Shown one piece after another: positions 14,037-22,244 of a stretch of DNA of 22,244 nt. Under the pieces are notes generated by a model, which had not been told where the DNA came from, ran no database searches, and saw only the letters and a list, made by a program, of their open reading frames with translations. The position numbers and the translations under genes were made by a program. Source of the DNA: an uncultured Bacteroidaceae bacterium (lineage in GTDB: Bacteria > Bacteroidota > Bacteroidia > Bacteroidales > Bacteroidaceae); contig CAJGCU010000028.1 in the NCBI GenBank assembly GCA_904501945.1, forward strand, positions 1 to 22,244. Direction: 5' to 3'. The stretch's first letter is position 1; every line of letters starts with the position of its first letter.

Positions 14037-14678
14037 ATGATTATAGAGCAACCCAGCAAATGGCTGCGCTGGCTTTATCCAAGCGCGATATGGAGAATGG
14101 ATCCGACGAAAAAGGCAGTCTATCTGACCTTTGACGATGGACCCATACCTGAATCGACCCCTTGGCTGATAGAGACGCTTGACCGCTATGGCGTGAAAGC
14201 CACCTTCTTCATGGTTGGCGACAATGTGAGGAAGTATCCGGAACTGCTGGAACTGATACGTTCTCACGGACACCGACTGGGCAATCACACCTTCAATCAT
14301 GTGGGCGGATTTACGGTGTCAAGCGGTCACTTTCTGCGTAATGCTAACAAAGCCGACAAACTCATTCACTCCAACCTGTTCCGTCCACCACGAGGATGGA
14401 TGAAAAACTCGCAGTATATCAACATTCGCCGCCACTACACGATTATCATGTGGGATTTGGTCACTCGCGACTACTCCAAGCATCTGACGGCAGATGATGT
14501 CTTCAACAATGTGAAGAACTATGTACGCAATGGTTCTATCATTACCTTCCACGATTCCTTGCGTAGCATCGACAAACTCAAGACAGCTCTGCCACGTAGC
14601 ATTGAGTGGTTGCAAAAGGAGGGTTATGAATTTAAGGTTTTCGATGAGAATCAGCATCATTCAAGACACTTGAAATAA
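14037..14678 (+). CDS. polysaccharide deacetylase (NodB-homology) family protein
   Basis: 213 residues covering a compact NodB domain with all five family motifs: TFDDGP (31-36; catalytic base D33 and metal ligand D34), HTFNH (H84 and H88, metal ligands), RPPRG (116-120), WDLVTRDY (139-146) and ITFHDS (H172). Such enzymes remove N- or O-acetyl groups from sugars using a divalent metal. There is no signal peptide or membrane segment, so the protein appears cytosolic or peripheral unless the start is wrong; a lipid-linked or intracellular glycan precursor would then be the substrate. The upstream terminator makes co-transcription with the glycosyltransferase gene partial at best; no separate promoter is visible in the 55-base gap. 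Confidence 0.93.
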   Translation: MIIEQPSKWLRWLYPSAIWRMDPTKKAVYLTFDDGPIPESTPWLIETLDRYGVKATFFMVGDNVRKYPELLELIRSHGHRLGNHTFNHVGGFTVSSGHFLRNANKADKLIHSNLFRPPRGWMKNSQYINIRRHYTIIMWDLVTRDYSKHLTADDVFNNVKNYVRNGSIITFHDSLRSIDKLKTALPRSIEWLQKEGYEFKVFDENQHHSRHLK

Positions 14679-14696
14679 GAGCACAGCCTCTATGAT

Positions 14697-14750
14697 AAAT
14701 GAAGGGCGGAATCAATGTTAAACTTTGACATGATTCCGCCCTTCATTTTA
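14697..14750. terminator. long bidirectional terminator between convergent genes
   Basis: AAATGAAGGGCGGAATCA (14697-14714) and its exact reverse complement (14731-14748) form an 18-bp perfect stem with a 16-base loop. The A-rich 5' edge and T-rich 3' edge give a short T-run in both directions. It separates the deacetylase gene (plus) from the hybrid sensor gene (minus), 19 bases from each stop. Confidence 0.9.
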
Positions 14751-14766
14751 CCCTCTTTCAGCAGCA

Positions 14767-17700
14767 TCATTCCAGCAACTTCTGCAGCTGGATTCTGTTC
14801 TCTTCGTCAGAATAGTAAGCAACAAACTCCTTAGGCGACATGCCAAAGTACTCGCGGAATGCTGTGGTAAAGTATGAGTGGCTGGAAAATCCGACCTTGT
14901 AAACCACTTCGCTAATGCTTACATTATTATTAACCAGCAAGTAGGCTGCCTGTTTCAGTCGGAAAGTCTTGATGAAAGCAGTTGGCGACATGCCGTAGCG
15001 TATTTTCATTTTTCGGTTCAGATGCACACGGCTGATGCCCACCTCTTCGCTGAGCTGCAGAACAGAGAAGCCAGAATCTTCAATATGGCTAATCAGCGTT
15101 TCATTGATACGGTTATAAAGTTTTTCTTCTGCACTCTCTATCACAGGCTTAGGCGTTTCCTTTCCCATCTCTGTGCGATATATTTTATTGAGCATCTTCT
15201 CTCGGGTACGAAGCACCTGACTGATAGCAGAACGGAGTATCGTCACATTAACAGGCTTTTCCAGATAATGGTCCACTTGAATGTTGAGACTGTGCAGTTG
15301 CAGCGTTTCATCACCCTCGCCCGTCAGCATGATGACAGGCATGCTGTCAGTCTCTGGATGGTTCTTTATGAGCTGGCACAACTCCATTCCATTTCCATCA
15401 GGCATACGGTAGTCGGTTACCACCACATCAGGACGCTGAAGAAGAATTTTCTTCCATGCGCTATTGCCCGAGAATGCTGTCATTATCTTATAGTCTTTCT
15501 TCAGCTGTGAAGTTAGATAGGCAGACATCTCCGTGTCGTCATCCACCAGCATTACCGTAATCTCGCCCGTGCCTGTGTCTTCCTCGGTTTGAGACTGAAC
15601 GCTGAGCAGCGGGAAGCAAAGCGTGAACTCTACGCCGTCAGGCTCGATGTTCTTGACATTGATGCTGCCATGGTGCATTTTCACCAGTTCATACACCAGG
15701 TTAAGCCCAATGCCAGAGCCCGAAGAGTCGCTTCCAGCATCTCCCTGATAAAAACGCTCCCAAAGATGGCCTAAGTCTTTTTCGTTAATGTGCGAACCGC
15801 TGTTGTAGAAGCGCAGTTCCGCTTTATCTCCCACGATACCGCTCCTTGCTATCACCTTGCCCTCCTGAGGCGTAAATTTGAAGGCGTTAGAAAGAATATT
15901 CGTGATGATTTTTTCAAAATGAACGGTATCTATCATCAGCGGAACTTCCTCTTCGCTATGCTCAACAATGAAACTGATGCCCTTGACAGTAGCGATGCCC
16001 TTAAATTGTTCAAATACATGATTGCTATAAGGTACATAGTTCTGTTCTTCAAACCTCAGTTTAAACTGACCAGAGTCAATCTTTCGTATGTCTGTAATCT
16101 GCTTCACGATGTCAAGCAAACGGTTGCAGTTGCGCAGCATGACGGTATAAAGCGACCGGCGGTCAGCATTCTTATCTTCTTCTATCAGCTGCTTCAATGG
16201 CGACTCAATCATAGTCAGCGGTGAGCGCAACTCGTGTGTAATCGACGTAAAGAGTCTCAATTTCGCCTCCTTCATACGATTCTTCTCGGCTGATTGCCTC
16301 AGCTGTTCTTTCTCTTTTTTGCGTATCTGAATATGTTGATGGATAAAAAAGAGGATTGTGATAATAATGAGTCCGTAAACAATGAAAGCCCATACAGACG
16401 CATACCAAGGTGCAGCGACATGGATTTCAATGGTGTTTTCAGTATATCGAGTAGGATTGTCCTCAAAGTGGGCACGTACACGGAACGTATAGTTGCCAGG
16501 AGGCAAAGAAGAGTAGCTGGCATGGGGTGATGGCGCTTCCTTGTGCCACATGCTCTCATGTCCCTCCAGAATATAGTCATAGTGGATTCTCTCAGGGTCG
16601 CTCAGTTCAACTGCAGAGAAGCCGATGGAGAAGGAACTGTTGTCGCTACCCAGCTTTATCTCTTTCGCATAAGAGATGTGAGCATCCATCTTCTCTGTAT
16701 TCAGTGGCGTGCTGAAACTGGTAAAATAGAGATGTCCTATCTCCGTTTGACGGCTTATGATAAGCTCAGGAGTGAAACAGATGATTCCATTGTCTCCACC
16801 AAACAAGATGTAGCCTTCTCCTGGTTTAATAGCTGAATTGCGATGGAATTCGCCAACCTTATAGCCGTTGAAAGATGAAAATGTCCGTATCTCGCGATTC
16901 TCCTTGTCAATGGAAACAATATTGGAGCGAGTGGCCAGCCAAATGTGGTGCTCTGTCGTCATGACAGAACGGATATACTCAATGGATTGATTCTGCTCGC
17001 TCGTAAGAAATTCCTTCTTTTTTGTTTTCTTATTATATATGATGAGTCCTTCGTCACAAGCAATAAGAATATTGTCACCATCTTCCTGTATAGCAGAAGC
17101 ATTGCAGATTCGGTAGTCGCCAAATTGGATTTCCTCATGAATTTCATCCTTTTCAGAATAATAGAATAATCCGCTGCTGGTAGCAATCCAGAGTGTATGC
17201 TGCGAATCAAGGAGCAGGCTGCACACCCAGCTGTTGTAAGGGAACGGGAACCGTATCTTTTTCACGGTCTTCTTGGCAATGTCAATGCAGTACACTCCAT
17301 TACCATTCGTGCCGACCAGAATTTGATCTGTCTCCTTATCGTAGAACATAGCCATGACTAGTTCCTGACTCAAATCCGAAAGCCATTCTCCAGTCCATCT
17401 GCCATTCTCAAAGTACTGCACGCCTCCACCAAACGTACCGGCCCAAATGGTTCCATGCTTGTCAATTTCAATGTCTTGCACAAGCAATGAGCGCAACCCT
17501 TCATTGACAGGGTATGCAGAGGCAAGCCTCATGCCTTGGGTAGTGAAAACACCGCAGCCATCAGTAGCCACCCAATAGTTTTTCTGCCCGTCAATAATCA
17601 TTGACGTTACACATGTCGCATTCTGGCCGTTTGCATTAGGAGAAATCGGATGATAGTGGAAGCAGTTGTTCTGCGGAGGAATAATCACCAGGCCTTTCTG

Positions 17701-18723
17701 CAAGAAGAATGCGACAATATTCCCTTTTGAGTCTTCCGCCATGTCAGCCACCTTCCCGTAAGAGATGTCAAATCCATCTGCCGTTCCATAAAGCGGCACA
17801 AGCGTCATCCCATTTTCGCCGTTGGCATATTCCCAGATACCTCGTCCGTCAGTACCTATCAGAATGCGTCCATCCGTTGTACGCAGAAGAGACCTGACGC
17901 ACAAATGACCGGAAATGATTGGGAATTCATGCACCATATTCTCCTCTTCGTTATACATCAGCAAGCCATTGTTCGTTCCAATGAGGATTCCCTTTTCCGT
18001 TTCAAGCAAATCCGTCACTGTGCTGATGTCAAGAATGGCTTGAGCAGCCGGCGTGATATCGAAAGTATAATTCTTAATCTCATTCAAGTCAATACACATC
18101 AGCGCCTTTTTGGTCGTGGTAAACCACAGTCTCATCTTCCCGTCAACAATAGGTCTTGACACAAAGGCATTGTCGATTTCCCTGCTGATTCTGTCCGACA
18201 ACTCTCTATTTACTTCCATTGTGCGTGTGTTGATAACGTAAGTGCCAAATCCGTCTGTCGTTATCAGCTGACAATCTTTTTGCGGATAATCTGTAATCGC
18301 ATTGATGGCGTAACCATACACACTGTCCTCTCTCTCATGCAAATAAATACGGTGAAAGTCCATGTTGCGTGCGTCAAAGATATACAGCCCCTGCGAGGTG
18401 GCTACAGCATAATTCTCCACATCTACCTCTTTCACGCCATAAGCATACTGAAACAAAGGGTGGCCGTCTGCTGTCGTAGTTGTGGGCAAATATTGAAAAT
18501 GCGCACCGTCAAACAGCCCCAGTGTGTTCAAGCCCGAAATCCATACAAATCCCCTTGAATCAATATCTACACTGTTGCAATAGTTTGTTTTCAGCCCATC
18601 TTCACTTGTGTACAAACGTGCCACTTGCGCATTTAGATGAAAAATGCACGCAGAAAAAAGAAAAACAAGCGATGTTACACTCTTCAGGACAAATGTAACA
18701 TGGAAATAATACTTTTTTTTCAT
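14767..18723 (-). CDS. hybrid two-component system sensor/regulator (HTCS)
   Basis: 1318 residues, all parts of a one-protein signalling system. Order: signal peptide (1-32, ending LNAQ); periplasmic two-propeller sensor of repeated 'Reg_prop' blades (about 33-690, e.g. SRGFVWISGLNTLGLFDG); Y_Y_Y domain (about 695-768); one transmembrane helix (about 777-797); histidine kinase with phospho-acceptor H830 in ITHELRSPL, N-box NILSNAFKF (near 944) and G-box GSGIGL (near 1003); receiver domain with DDD near 1059, phospho-acceptor D1104 in VTDYRMP and the lysine of EKPVN near 1155; and an AraC-type DNA-binding domain (about 1215-1318). HTCS proteins normally sense glycan fragments and activate neighbouring polysaccharide-use genes. 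Here no glycoside hydrolase or SusCD gene is in view; the divergent neighbour is a large exported protein. Confidence 0.97.
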   Translation of the reverse strand: MKKKYYFHVTFVLKSVTSLVFLFSACIFHLNAQVARLYTSEDGLKTNYCNSVDIDSRGFVWISGLNTLGLFDGAHFQYLPTTTTADGHPLFQYAYGVKEVDVENYAVATSQGLYIFDARNMDFHRIYLHEREDSVYGYAINAITDYPQKDCQLITTDGFGTYVINTRTMEVNRELSDRISREIDNAFVSRPIVDGKMRLWFTTTKKALMCIDLNEIKNYTFDITPAAQAILDISTVTDLLETEKGILIGTNNGLLMYNEEENMVHEFPIISGHLCVRSLLRTTDGRILIGTDGRGIWEYANGENGMTLVPLYGTADGFDISYGKVADMAEDSKGNIVAFFLQKGLVIIPPQNNCFHYHPISPNANGQNATCVTSMIIDGQKNYWVATDGCGVFTTQGMRLASAYPVNEGLRSLLVQDIEIDKHGTIWAGTFGGGVQYFENGRWTGEWLSDLSQELVMAMFYDKETDQILVGTNGNGVYCIDIAKKTVKKIRFPFPYNSWVCSLLLDSQHTLWIATSSGLFYYSEKDEIHEEIQFGDYRICNASAIQEDGDNILIACDEGLIIYNKKTKKKEFLTSEQNQSIEYIRSVMTTEHHIWLATRSNIVSIDKENREIRTFSSFNGYKVGEFHRNSAIKPGEGYILFGGDNGIICFTPELIISRQTEIGHLYFTSFSTPLNTEKMDAHISYAKEIKLGSDNSSFSIGFSAVELSDPERIHYDYILEGHESMWHKEAPSPHASYSSLPPGNYTFRVRAHFEDNPTRYTENTIEIHVAAPWYASVWAFIVYGLIIITILFFIHQHIQIRKKEKEQLRQSAEKNRMKEAKLRLFTSITHELRSPLTMIESPLKQLIEEDKNADRRSLYTVMLRNCNRLLDIVKQITDIRKIDSGQFKLRFEEQNYVPYSNHVFEQFKGIATVKGISFIVEHSEEEVPLMIDTVHFEKIITNILSNAFKFTPQEGKVIARSGIVGDKAELRFYNSGSHINEKDLGHLWERFYQGDAGSDSSGSGIGLNLVYELVKMHHGSINVKNIEPDGVEFTLCFPLLSVQSQTEEDTGTGEITVMLVDDDTEMSAYLTSQLKKDYKIMTAFSGNSAWKKILLQRPDVVVTDYRMPDGNGMELCQLIKNHPETDSMPVIMLTGEGDETLQLHSLNIQVDHYLEKPVNVTILRSAISQVLRTREKMLNKIYRTEMGKETPKPVIESAEEKLYNRINETLISHIEDSGFSVLQLSEEVGISRVHLNRKMKIRYGMSPTAFIKTFRLKQAAYLLVNNNVSISEVVYKVGFSSHSYFTTAFREYFGMSPKEFVAYYSDEENRIQLQKLLE

Positions 18724-18757
18724 TTTAAAATTTTTGTATTCGTTTGTGTTTGTGATG

Positions 18758-18788
18758 CAAAGTTACAATTTTTAAAACTATGAAAAAC
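18758..18788 (-). promoter_or_regulatory. predicted promoter of the HTCS gene
   Basis: On the minus strand GTTT (18788-18785), a 19-base spacer and TAACTTTG (18765-18758), an exact -7 element followed by CATC as at 4398. The start would be near 18751, about 28 bases before the ATG. Confidence 0.6.
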
Positions 18789-18909
18789 GAAAAATCAAAA
18801 TTACTTTTTTAAATGTCGTAACATAAATTTTCGTTTTTTTGTATCGATGTATATGTGCTCCTTAAATTACTTTCAAAAATTAAACAAGTTTTTCAAACTT
18901 CGAAAAACG
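18782..18909. promoter_or_regulatory. repeated CGAAAA(A)CG-type motifs, candidate regulator sites
   Basis: The 129-bp stretch between the two divergent promoters holds GAAAAACGAAAAA (18782-18794), the inverted TTTTCGTTTTTTT (18828-18840) and a dyad GTTTTTC/GAAAAAC (18888-18894 and 18902-18908, 7-base spacer). The last dyad ends just upstream of the -33 element of the large exported-protein gene. Placement suits activator binding by the HTCS. The sequence is A/T-rich, so chance similarity is possible. Confidence 0.3.
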
Positions 18910-18912
18910 CTA

Positions 18913-18943
18913 TTGTACAATAATAATAGTATATATAATTTTG
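18913..18943 (+). promoter_or_regulatory. predicted promoter of the large exported-protein gene
   Basis: TTGT (18913-18916), a 19-base spacer and TAATTTTG (18936-18943), an exact TAnnTTTG. The -33 element lies inside the 8-bp palindrome TTGTACAA (18913-18920). The start near 18950 leaves a leader of about 44 bases. Confidence 0.6.
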
Positions 18944-18993
18944 TACCAGATATCAACAATCTTTATTTTTATCTAAAACTAAATTGTGTTACT

Positions 18994-21900
18994 ATGAAGA
19001 AAGTATTACTTGCATCATCGCTTCTTTTAGCGAGCGTGATTTCTGCTTTCGCTCAGGTGCCTGACGCATCTGGATGGAAGGTGGAAGATGACATTTCTAA
19101 TCAAATCGGTTGGGGCAACTTGGGCTTCACAAGCAACCCAATGGATTACTGGACTCTCACAAGCGACGGAGGTAACATTACAACAACCGGAGGTCTTGTT
19201 GAGATTTACAATGGTACAAACTGTGAACTCTATCAGTATGTAGAACTTCCAGCAGGTATGTACAAGGTAGAGTGCCAGGGCTACTACCGTCACGGTAACT
19301 CTTGGGCTGAGGACGCAGCAACATTCGGAACAGAAAACTGGAACGACTATGCTATCCTTTACGCTCAGGGAGGTGTTTACAACCTTGAAGATTCTTCTTT
19401 CACTGCAGACCGTACATTCAAGGCTCCTCTGATGCCACGTCTTTTCCCAGGCGTTGAACAACAGCTCTTCGAAGACTTGAACTACACTCTGAATGAGGAC
19501 GGCAGCAAGAACTTCGCTGCAGGTTGGGACATGTCAGACGGCAACTACCTGAATGGTACTGTTTGGGCTCCAACTTCTATCGATGGTTCAAAGGTTTACT
19601 TCGCTGAAGGTCATTATGGTCCTTACAACGACGGCAAGGGTACTAAGTACAACACTGTTACTTTCTACATTGACGAGCCCGGCTACGTGAAGATTGGTGT
19701 CAGCAAGACTGAAGCTAAAGATGCTGACTGCTTCATGGTAACTAACTTCAAGATGTACTACATGGGCGAAGCTGGCGACGTAGCTAAGCTGATGGCTGCT
19801 CAGGAAGAGGTGACAGAATACTACAACTTGATTAAGGACATCGAGGAATCTTACAGCGGCGGTATGCTGTACTCACTCATCAGCGACGCAATCATGGAAT
19901 TCGACAGCGAGTATGGTGAAATCGAGAGCATCGACAACATCGAAACTTGCGAAGCTGCAAGAGACATCCTCAAGGCTCTCTACGAAGGCGCTTCAACAGC
20001 AGAAACAGCTTACAAGCAGATTGTTGCAGTTCTTCCTACTATGGAACAGCTCTACAACTCTACAGACTATGCTGGCAAGGCTGCTTTCGGTGAGAATATC
20101 ACTGCTGCTCAGAATTGTGTGGATGTAAACTATGAGATTGGCGACGAAGACACATTCGAAACATTTGTAAATGTTTACAACGAGCTCGTTTCATCACGCA
20201 TCGCTTACCTGATGACTCAGGAAAAGGTGAACGGTGCTTACAACTTCTCTTCTGCTATCAACATGCCATTCTTCTGCGACAATGAGTACACTCCTATCTG
20301 GAGCGCAGACGCAAATGCTTATGTATTCCCAACAATTGAAGGCGTAGATGAAGCTCTTCAGCCAGAGAATACTTGGGCTACTATTCAGGAGCAGGGCTAT
20401 AGCGAAGCTAAGACTTCAGAAGAAGGCCGCTCAGAGTGGATTCCTATCTGTGAAAACTTCACAATCAGCCAGAATGAGGTTGAAGGCCAGTGGGTCATCA
20501 AATCTACTACATGGCACGGCGGTGGCGCAATCGGCGTAACAATGCAGCACAGCTACCCTGCCATCGGAGGTTGGACAGCTGAGCCATCAGGCAACCCAGA
20601 GCACCTCTACCAGATCATCACAGGTCTTCCAAACGGATTCTACGCTATGTCTGCTCTCATGTGTAACGCAGGTGCTGACATCTCTGACTTGCAGTACGCT
20701 TACATCAAGACAGCTGACGCTGAAGAAAAGGCTCCACTCACAATGAAGGGTAACCCATGGTGGGGTGGCAACAAGGAATCATGGCGTTCAGGCGTTTGGG
20801 AGAAACTGACTACCAACATGGTATATGTTTCTGACGGCAAGGTTACTATCGGTACAGCTTCAGACGCATTCTATGCATCTACAGGTTTCCAGCTCTACTA
20901 CTACGGCGAAACTCCAGACTTCACTTCACTGATTGCTCCAGCTCTCCAGGCAGCTAAGGACAATGCCGCTACACTCACATGGGCTGGTGACATCGCAGCA
21001 GTAAATGCTCTTCTGAACAGCATCCCTGAAACTATCGACAGCCAGGAAGCTTACCAGAATGCAACAGCAACTATCGCAGAAGCAAACGCTTATGTTTCTG
21101 CAGCTAATGCAGCTATCGCTAACTGGAAGGCTATCGACGACTTCAACAACCTCCTTACAGCACAGGTTGAAGGCAGCACAGAGGCTACTATCGTTGAGGT
21201 TGCTCTCATGTACGCTATCGGTCTTGGCGAAGGTGAAAACGACACTTATCTTGACGCTATCGCTTCTGGCAAAGACTACACAGCATACGTAAACTATCTC
21301 ACATACCGCGCTGGCATGGGCGAACTCATCAACGATGCAGCTATCGCTACTGTTATCGCAGAGCAGAACACTTACCTCACTGGAAACTATGCAAACGCAG
21401 CTAAGATTGACGAGTTCAAGGCAGCACTTGCAACTCCTTACAACAAGGCTCTCCTCTCTTCTCTCGGCATTGACAAGGCTTCTGAGACTAACCCAGTTGA
21501 CGTAAGCATACTCCTCGTTAATCCTAAGTTCGAAGAAGGTTCTAAGGGATGGGACGGCGAAATCACTGTTGACACTATCCAGGACATTGCAGAGCGTTGG
21601 AACTGCGACTTCAACGTAAGCCAGACTATCAACTCGCTTCCTGCTGGTTGCTACCAGATTCAGGCACAGATCTTCTACCGCGACGGTGGCGATGCTACTA
21701 CAGCATACAACAACTGGTACTACAATGCTGTTGAAGAGATGGAATTCTGGGAGAATCCAAACGTGCTCTTCTATGCTAACGAACGCGACACAACAGTTGT
21801 ATCTCTCGCTTCTGAGATGTTCACAGACCAGATGACTCAGTACATCAGCGGCTGGAAAGAGGCTGACGAGCTCGGCGCTGACGGCAGCATCGTAATGGAG

Positions 21901-22244
21901 CCAACATGGGTATATCAGGCTGATGCAGCAGAAGACGCAAAGAACAATCATCCTTGGGATCAGGTTGTTGAGGATTTTGGTGAAATCTACTACTATCCAA
22001 ACTCTGTACAGGGATCAGCCCATCGTTTCGCTAAGAACCCAGAGGCTTACATCAACAAGATTGAAGTGATGGTTGAAGAAGGCGGTTCTCTCACATTCGG
22101 TATCAAGAACATTGCATTCATCGGCAGCCACTGGTGTGTATTCGACAACTTCAAGCTCTACTACCTCGGTGCAGACCCATCAACAGCTATTGAAGACATC
22201 GCTCCAGCTGCTGACGAAGACGCTCCTGTCTACAACGTTGCTGG
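18994..22244 (+). CDS. very large exported modular protein, partial at 3' end
   Basis: From ATG 18994 the frame stays open for 1083 codons to the window edge. The signal peptide is about 1-21 (LLASVISAFAQ). Three related beta-type modules are visible at about residues 22-258, 470-638 and 835-1059. Each has a turn such as LPAGMY (85-90), LPNGFY (545-550) or LPAGCY (882-887), usually followed by a YYRHG/FYRDG strand, and each closes with FKMYYMG (252-258), FQLYYYG (632-638) or FKLYYLG (1053-1059). Helical, Ala/Glu-rich linkers lie between (about 262-440 and 640-825), the second resembling FIVAR-type bundles. The last residues (STAIEDIAPAADEDAPVYNV) look like the lead-in to a Bacteroidetes C-terminal sorting/anchor motif, so perhaps 20-30 residues are missing. 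Likely a cell-surface or secreted adhesin or glycan-binding protein; no catalytic site is recognised. It is divergent from the HTCS gene. Confidence 0.9.
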   Translation, partial: MKKVLLASSLLLASVISAFAQVPDASGWKVEDDISNQIGWGNLGFTSNPMDYWTLTSDGGNITTTGGLVEIYNGTNCELYQYVELPAGMYKVECQGYYRHGNSWAEDAATFGTENWNDYAILYAQGGVYNLEDSSFTADRTFKAPLMPRLFPGVEQQLFEDLNYTLNEDGSKNFAAGWDMSDGNYLNGTVWAPTSIDGSKVYFAEGHYGPYNDGKGTKYNTVTFYIDEPGYVKIGVSKTEAKDADCFMVTNFKMYYMGEAGDVAKLMAAQEEVTEYYNLIKDIEESYSGGMLYSLISDAIMEFDSEYGEIESIDNIETCEAARDILKALYEGASTAETAYKQIVAVLPTMEQLYNSTDYAGKAAFGENITAAQNCVDVNYEIGDEDTFETFVNVYNELVSSRIAYLMTQEKVNGAYNFSSAINMPFFCDNEYTPIWSADANAYVFPTIEGVDEALQPENTWATIQEQGYSEAKTSEEGRSEWIPICENFTISQNEVEGQWVIKSTTWHGGGAIGVTMQHSYPAIGGWTAEPSGNPEHLYQIITGLPNGFYAMSALMCNAGADISDLQYAYIKTADAEEKAPLTMKGNPWWGGNKESWRSGVWEKLTTNMVYVSDGKVTIGTASDAFYASTGFQLYYYGETPDFTSLIAPALQAAKDNAATLTWAGDIAAVNALLNSIPETIDSQEAYQNATATIAEANAYVSAANAAIANWKAIDDFNNLLTAQVEGSTEATIVEVALMYAIGLGEGENDTYLDAIASGKDYTAYVNYLTYRAGMGELINDAAIATVIAEQNTYLTGNYANAAKIDEFKAALATPYNKALLSSLGIDKASETNPVDVSILLVNPKFEEGSKGWDGEITVDTIQDIAERWNCDFNVSQTINSLPAGCYQIQAQIFYRDGGDATTAYNNWYYNAVEEMEFWENPNVLFYANERDTTVVSLASEMFTDQMTQYISGWKEADELGADGSIVMEPTWVYQADAAEDAKNNHPWDQVVEDFGEIYYYPNSVQGSAHRFAKNPEAYINKIEVMVEEGGSLTFGIKNIAFIGSHWCVFDNFKLYYLGADPSTAIEDIAPAADEDAPVYNVA

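Noticed and set aside
20926..21951. Open frame of 341 codons on the minus strand inside the large exported-protein gene.
   Set aside because: It is antisense to a well-coded signal-peptide protein that stays open over 1083 codons. The translation is Ser/Val/Cys-rich without domains, as expected from the strong codon bias of the true gene.
1..22244. tRNA genes, attachment sites, integrases, insertion sequences.
   Set aside because: None could be recognised by eye on either strand; no transposase-like or integrase-like protein is encoded.

Overview
The window looks like a chromosome segment from a Bacteroidales bacterium, most likely Prevotella-like. The reasons are: a diheme, single-membrane-subunit fumarate reductase ordered C-A-B; a hybrid two-component regulator with a beta-propeller sensor and an AraC output domain; signal peptides ending in QAQ, NAQ or FAQ; weak Shine-Dalgarno sequences; and several promoters of the Bacteroidetes type (TTG-like -33, 19-base spacer, TAnnTTTG -7). 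The species call is inference. I saw no tRNA, rRNA, CRISPR array, insertion sequence or phage gene.

Left part (1-4100, minus strand): fumarate reductase / succinate dehydrogenase, transcribed frdC-frdA-frdB from a promoter near 4090 to a terminator at 311-345. A large inverted repeat fills the frdC-frdA spacer, and a 52-bp perfect palindrome lies beyond the terminator.

Middle intergenic part (4100-5556): no long gene. It holds two 14-bp palindromes exactly 33 bp apart, a very good promoter (4375-4405), and a predicted ~550-nt structured transcript. The first ATG of that transcript opens a 25-residue, almost wholly hydrophobic peptide, and the transcript ends at a strong terminator. After it come a 24-bp tandem repeat nested in a long palindrome, copies of a 16-bp dispersed motif, and the terminator of the next operon. 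This is the best candidate here for something undescribed.

Minus-strand operon 8312-5557: ECF sigma factor, a one-TM protein in the anti-sigma position (TAATG overlap), and an unknown exported protein with two related halves. This looks like an envelope-sensing regulatory unit.

Plus-strand group 8453-14678: two tandem FKBP-type prolyl isomerases (one lipoprotein, one periplasmic with an added charged helix), a large DUF2723/GT117 membrane glycosyltransferase with a helical tail, and a NodB-type polysaccharide deacetylase. Together they suggest folding and glycan handling of exported material. A long bidirectional hairpin terminator (14697-14750) ends the group.

Right part (14767-22244): a 1318-residue hybrid two-component system (minus) divergently transcribed from a very large exported protein (plus, 18994 to the window edge, incomplete). 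That protein has three copies of a beta-type module separated by helical linkers, and its last visible residues look like the start of a Bacteroidetes C-terminal sorting/anchor motif. The two promoters face away from each other across 270 bp, so the regulator may control the large surface protein.
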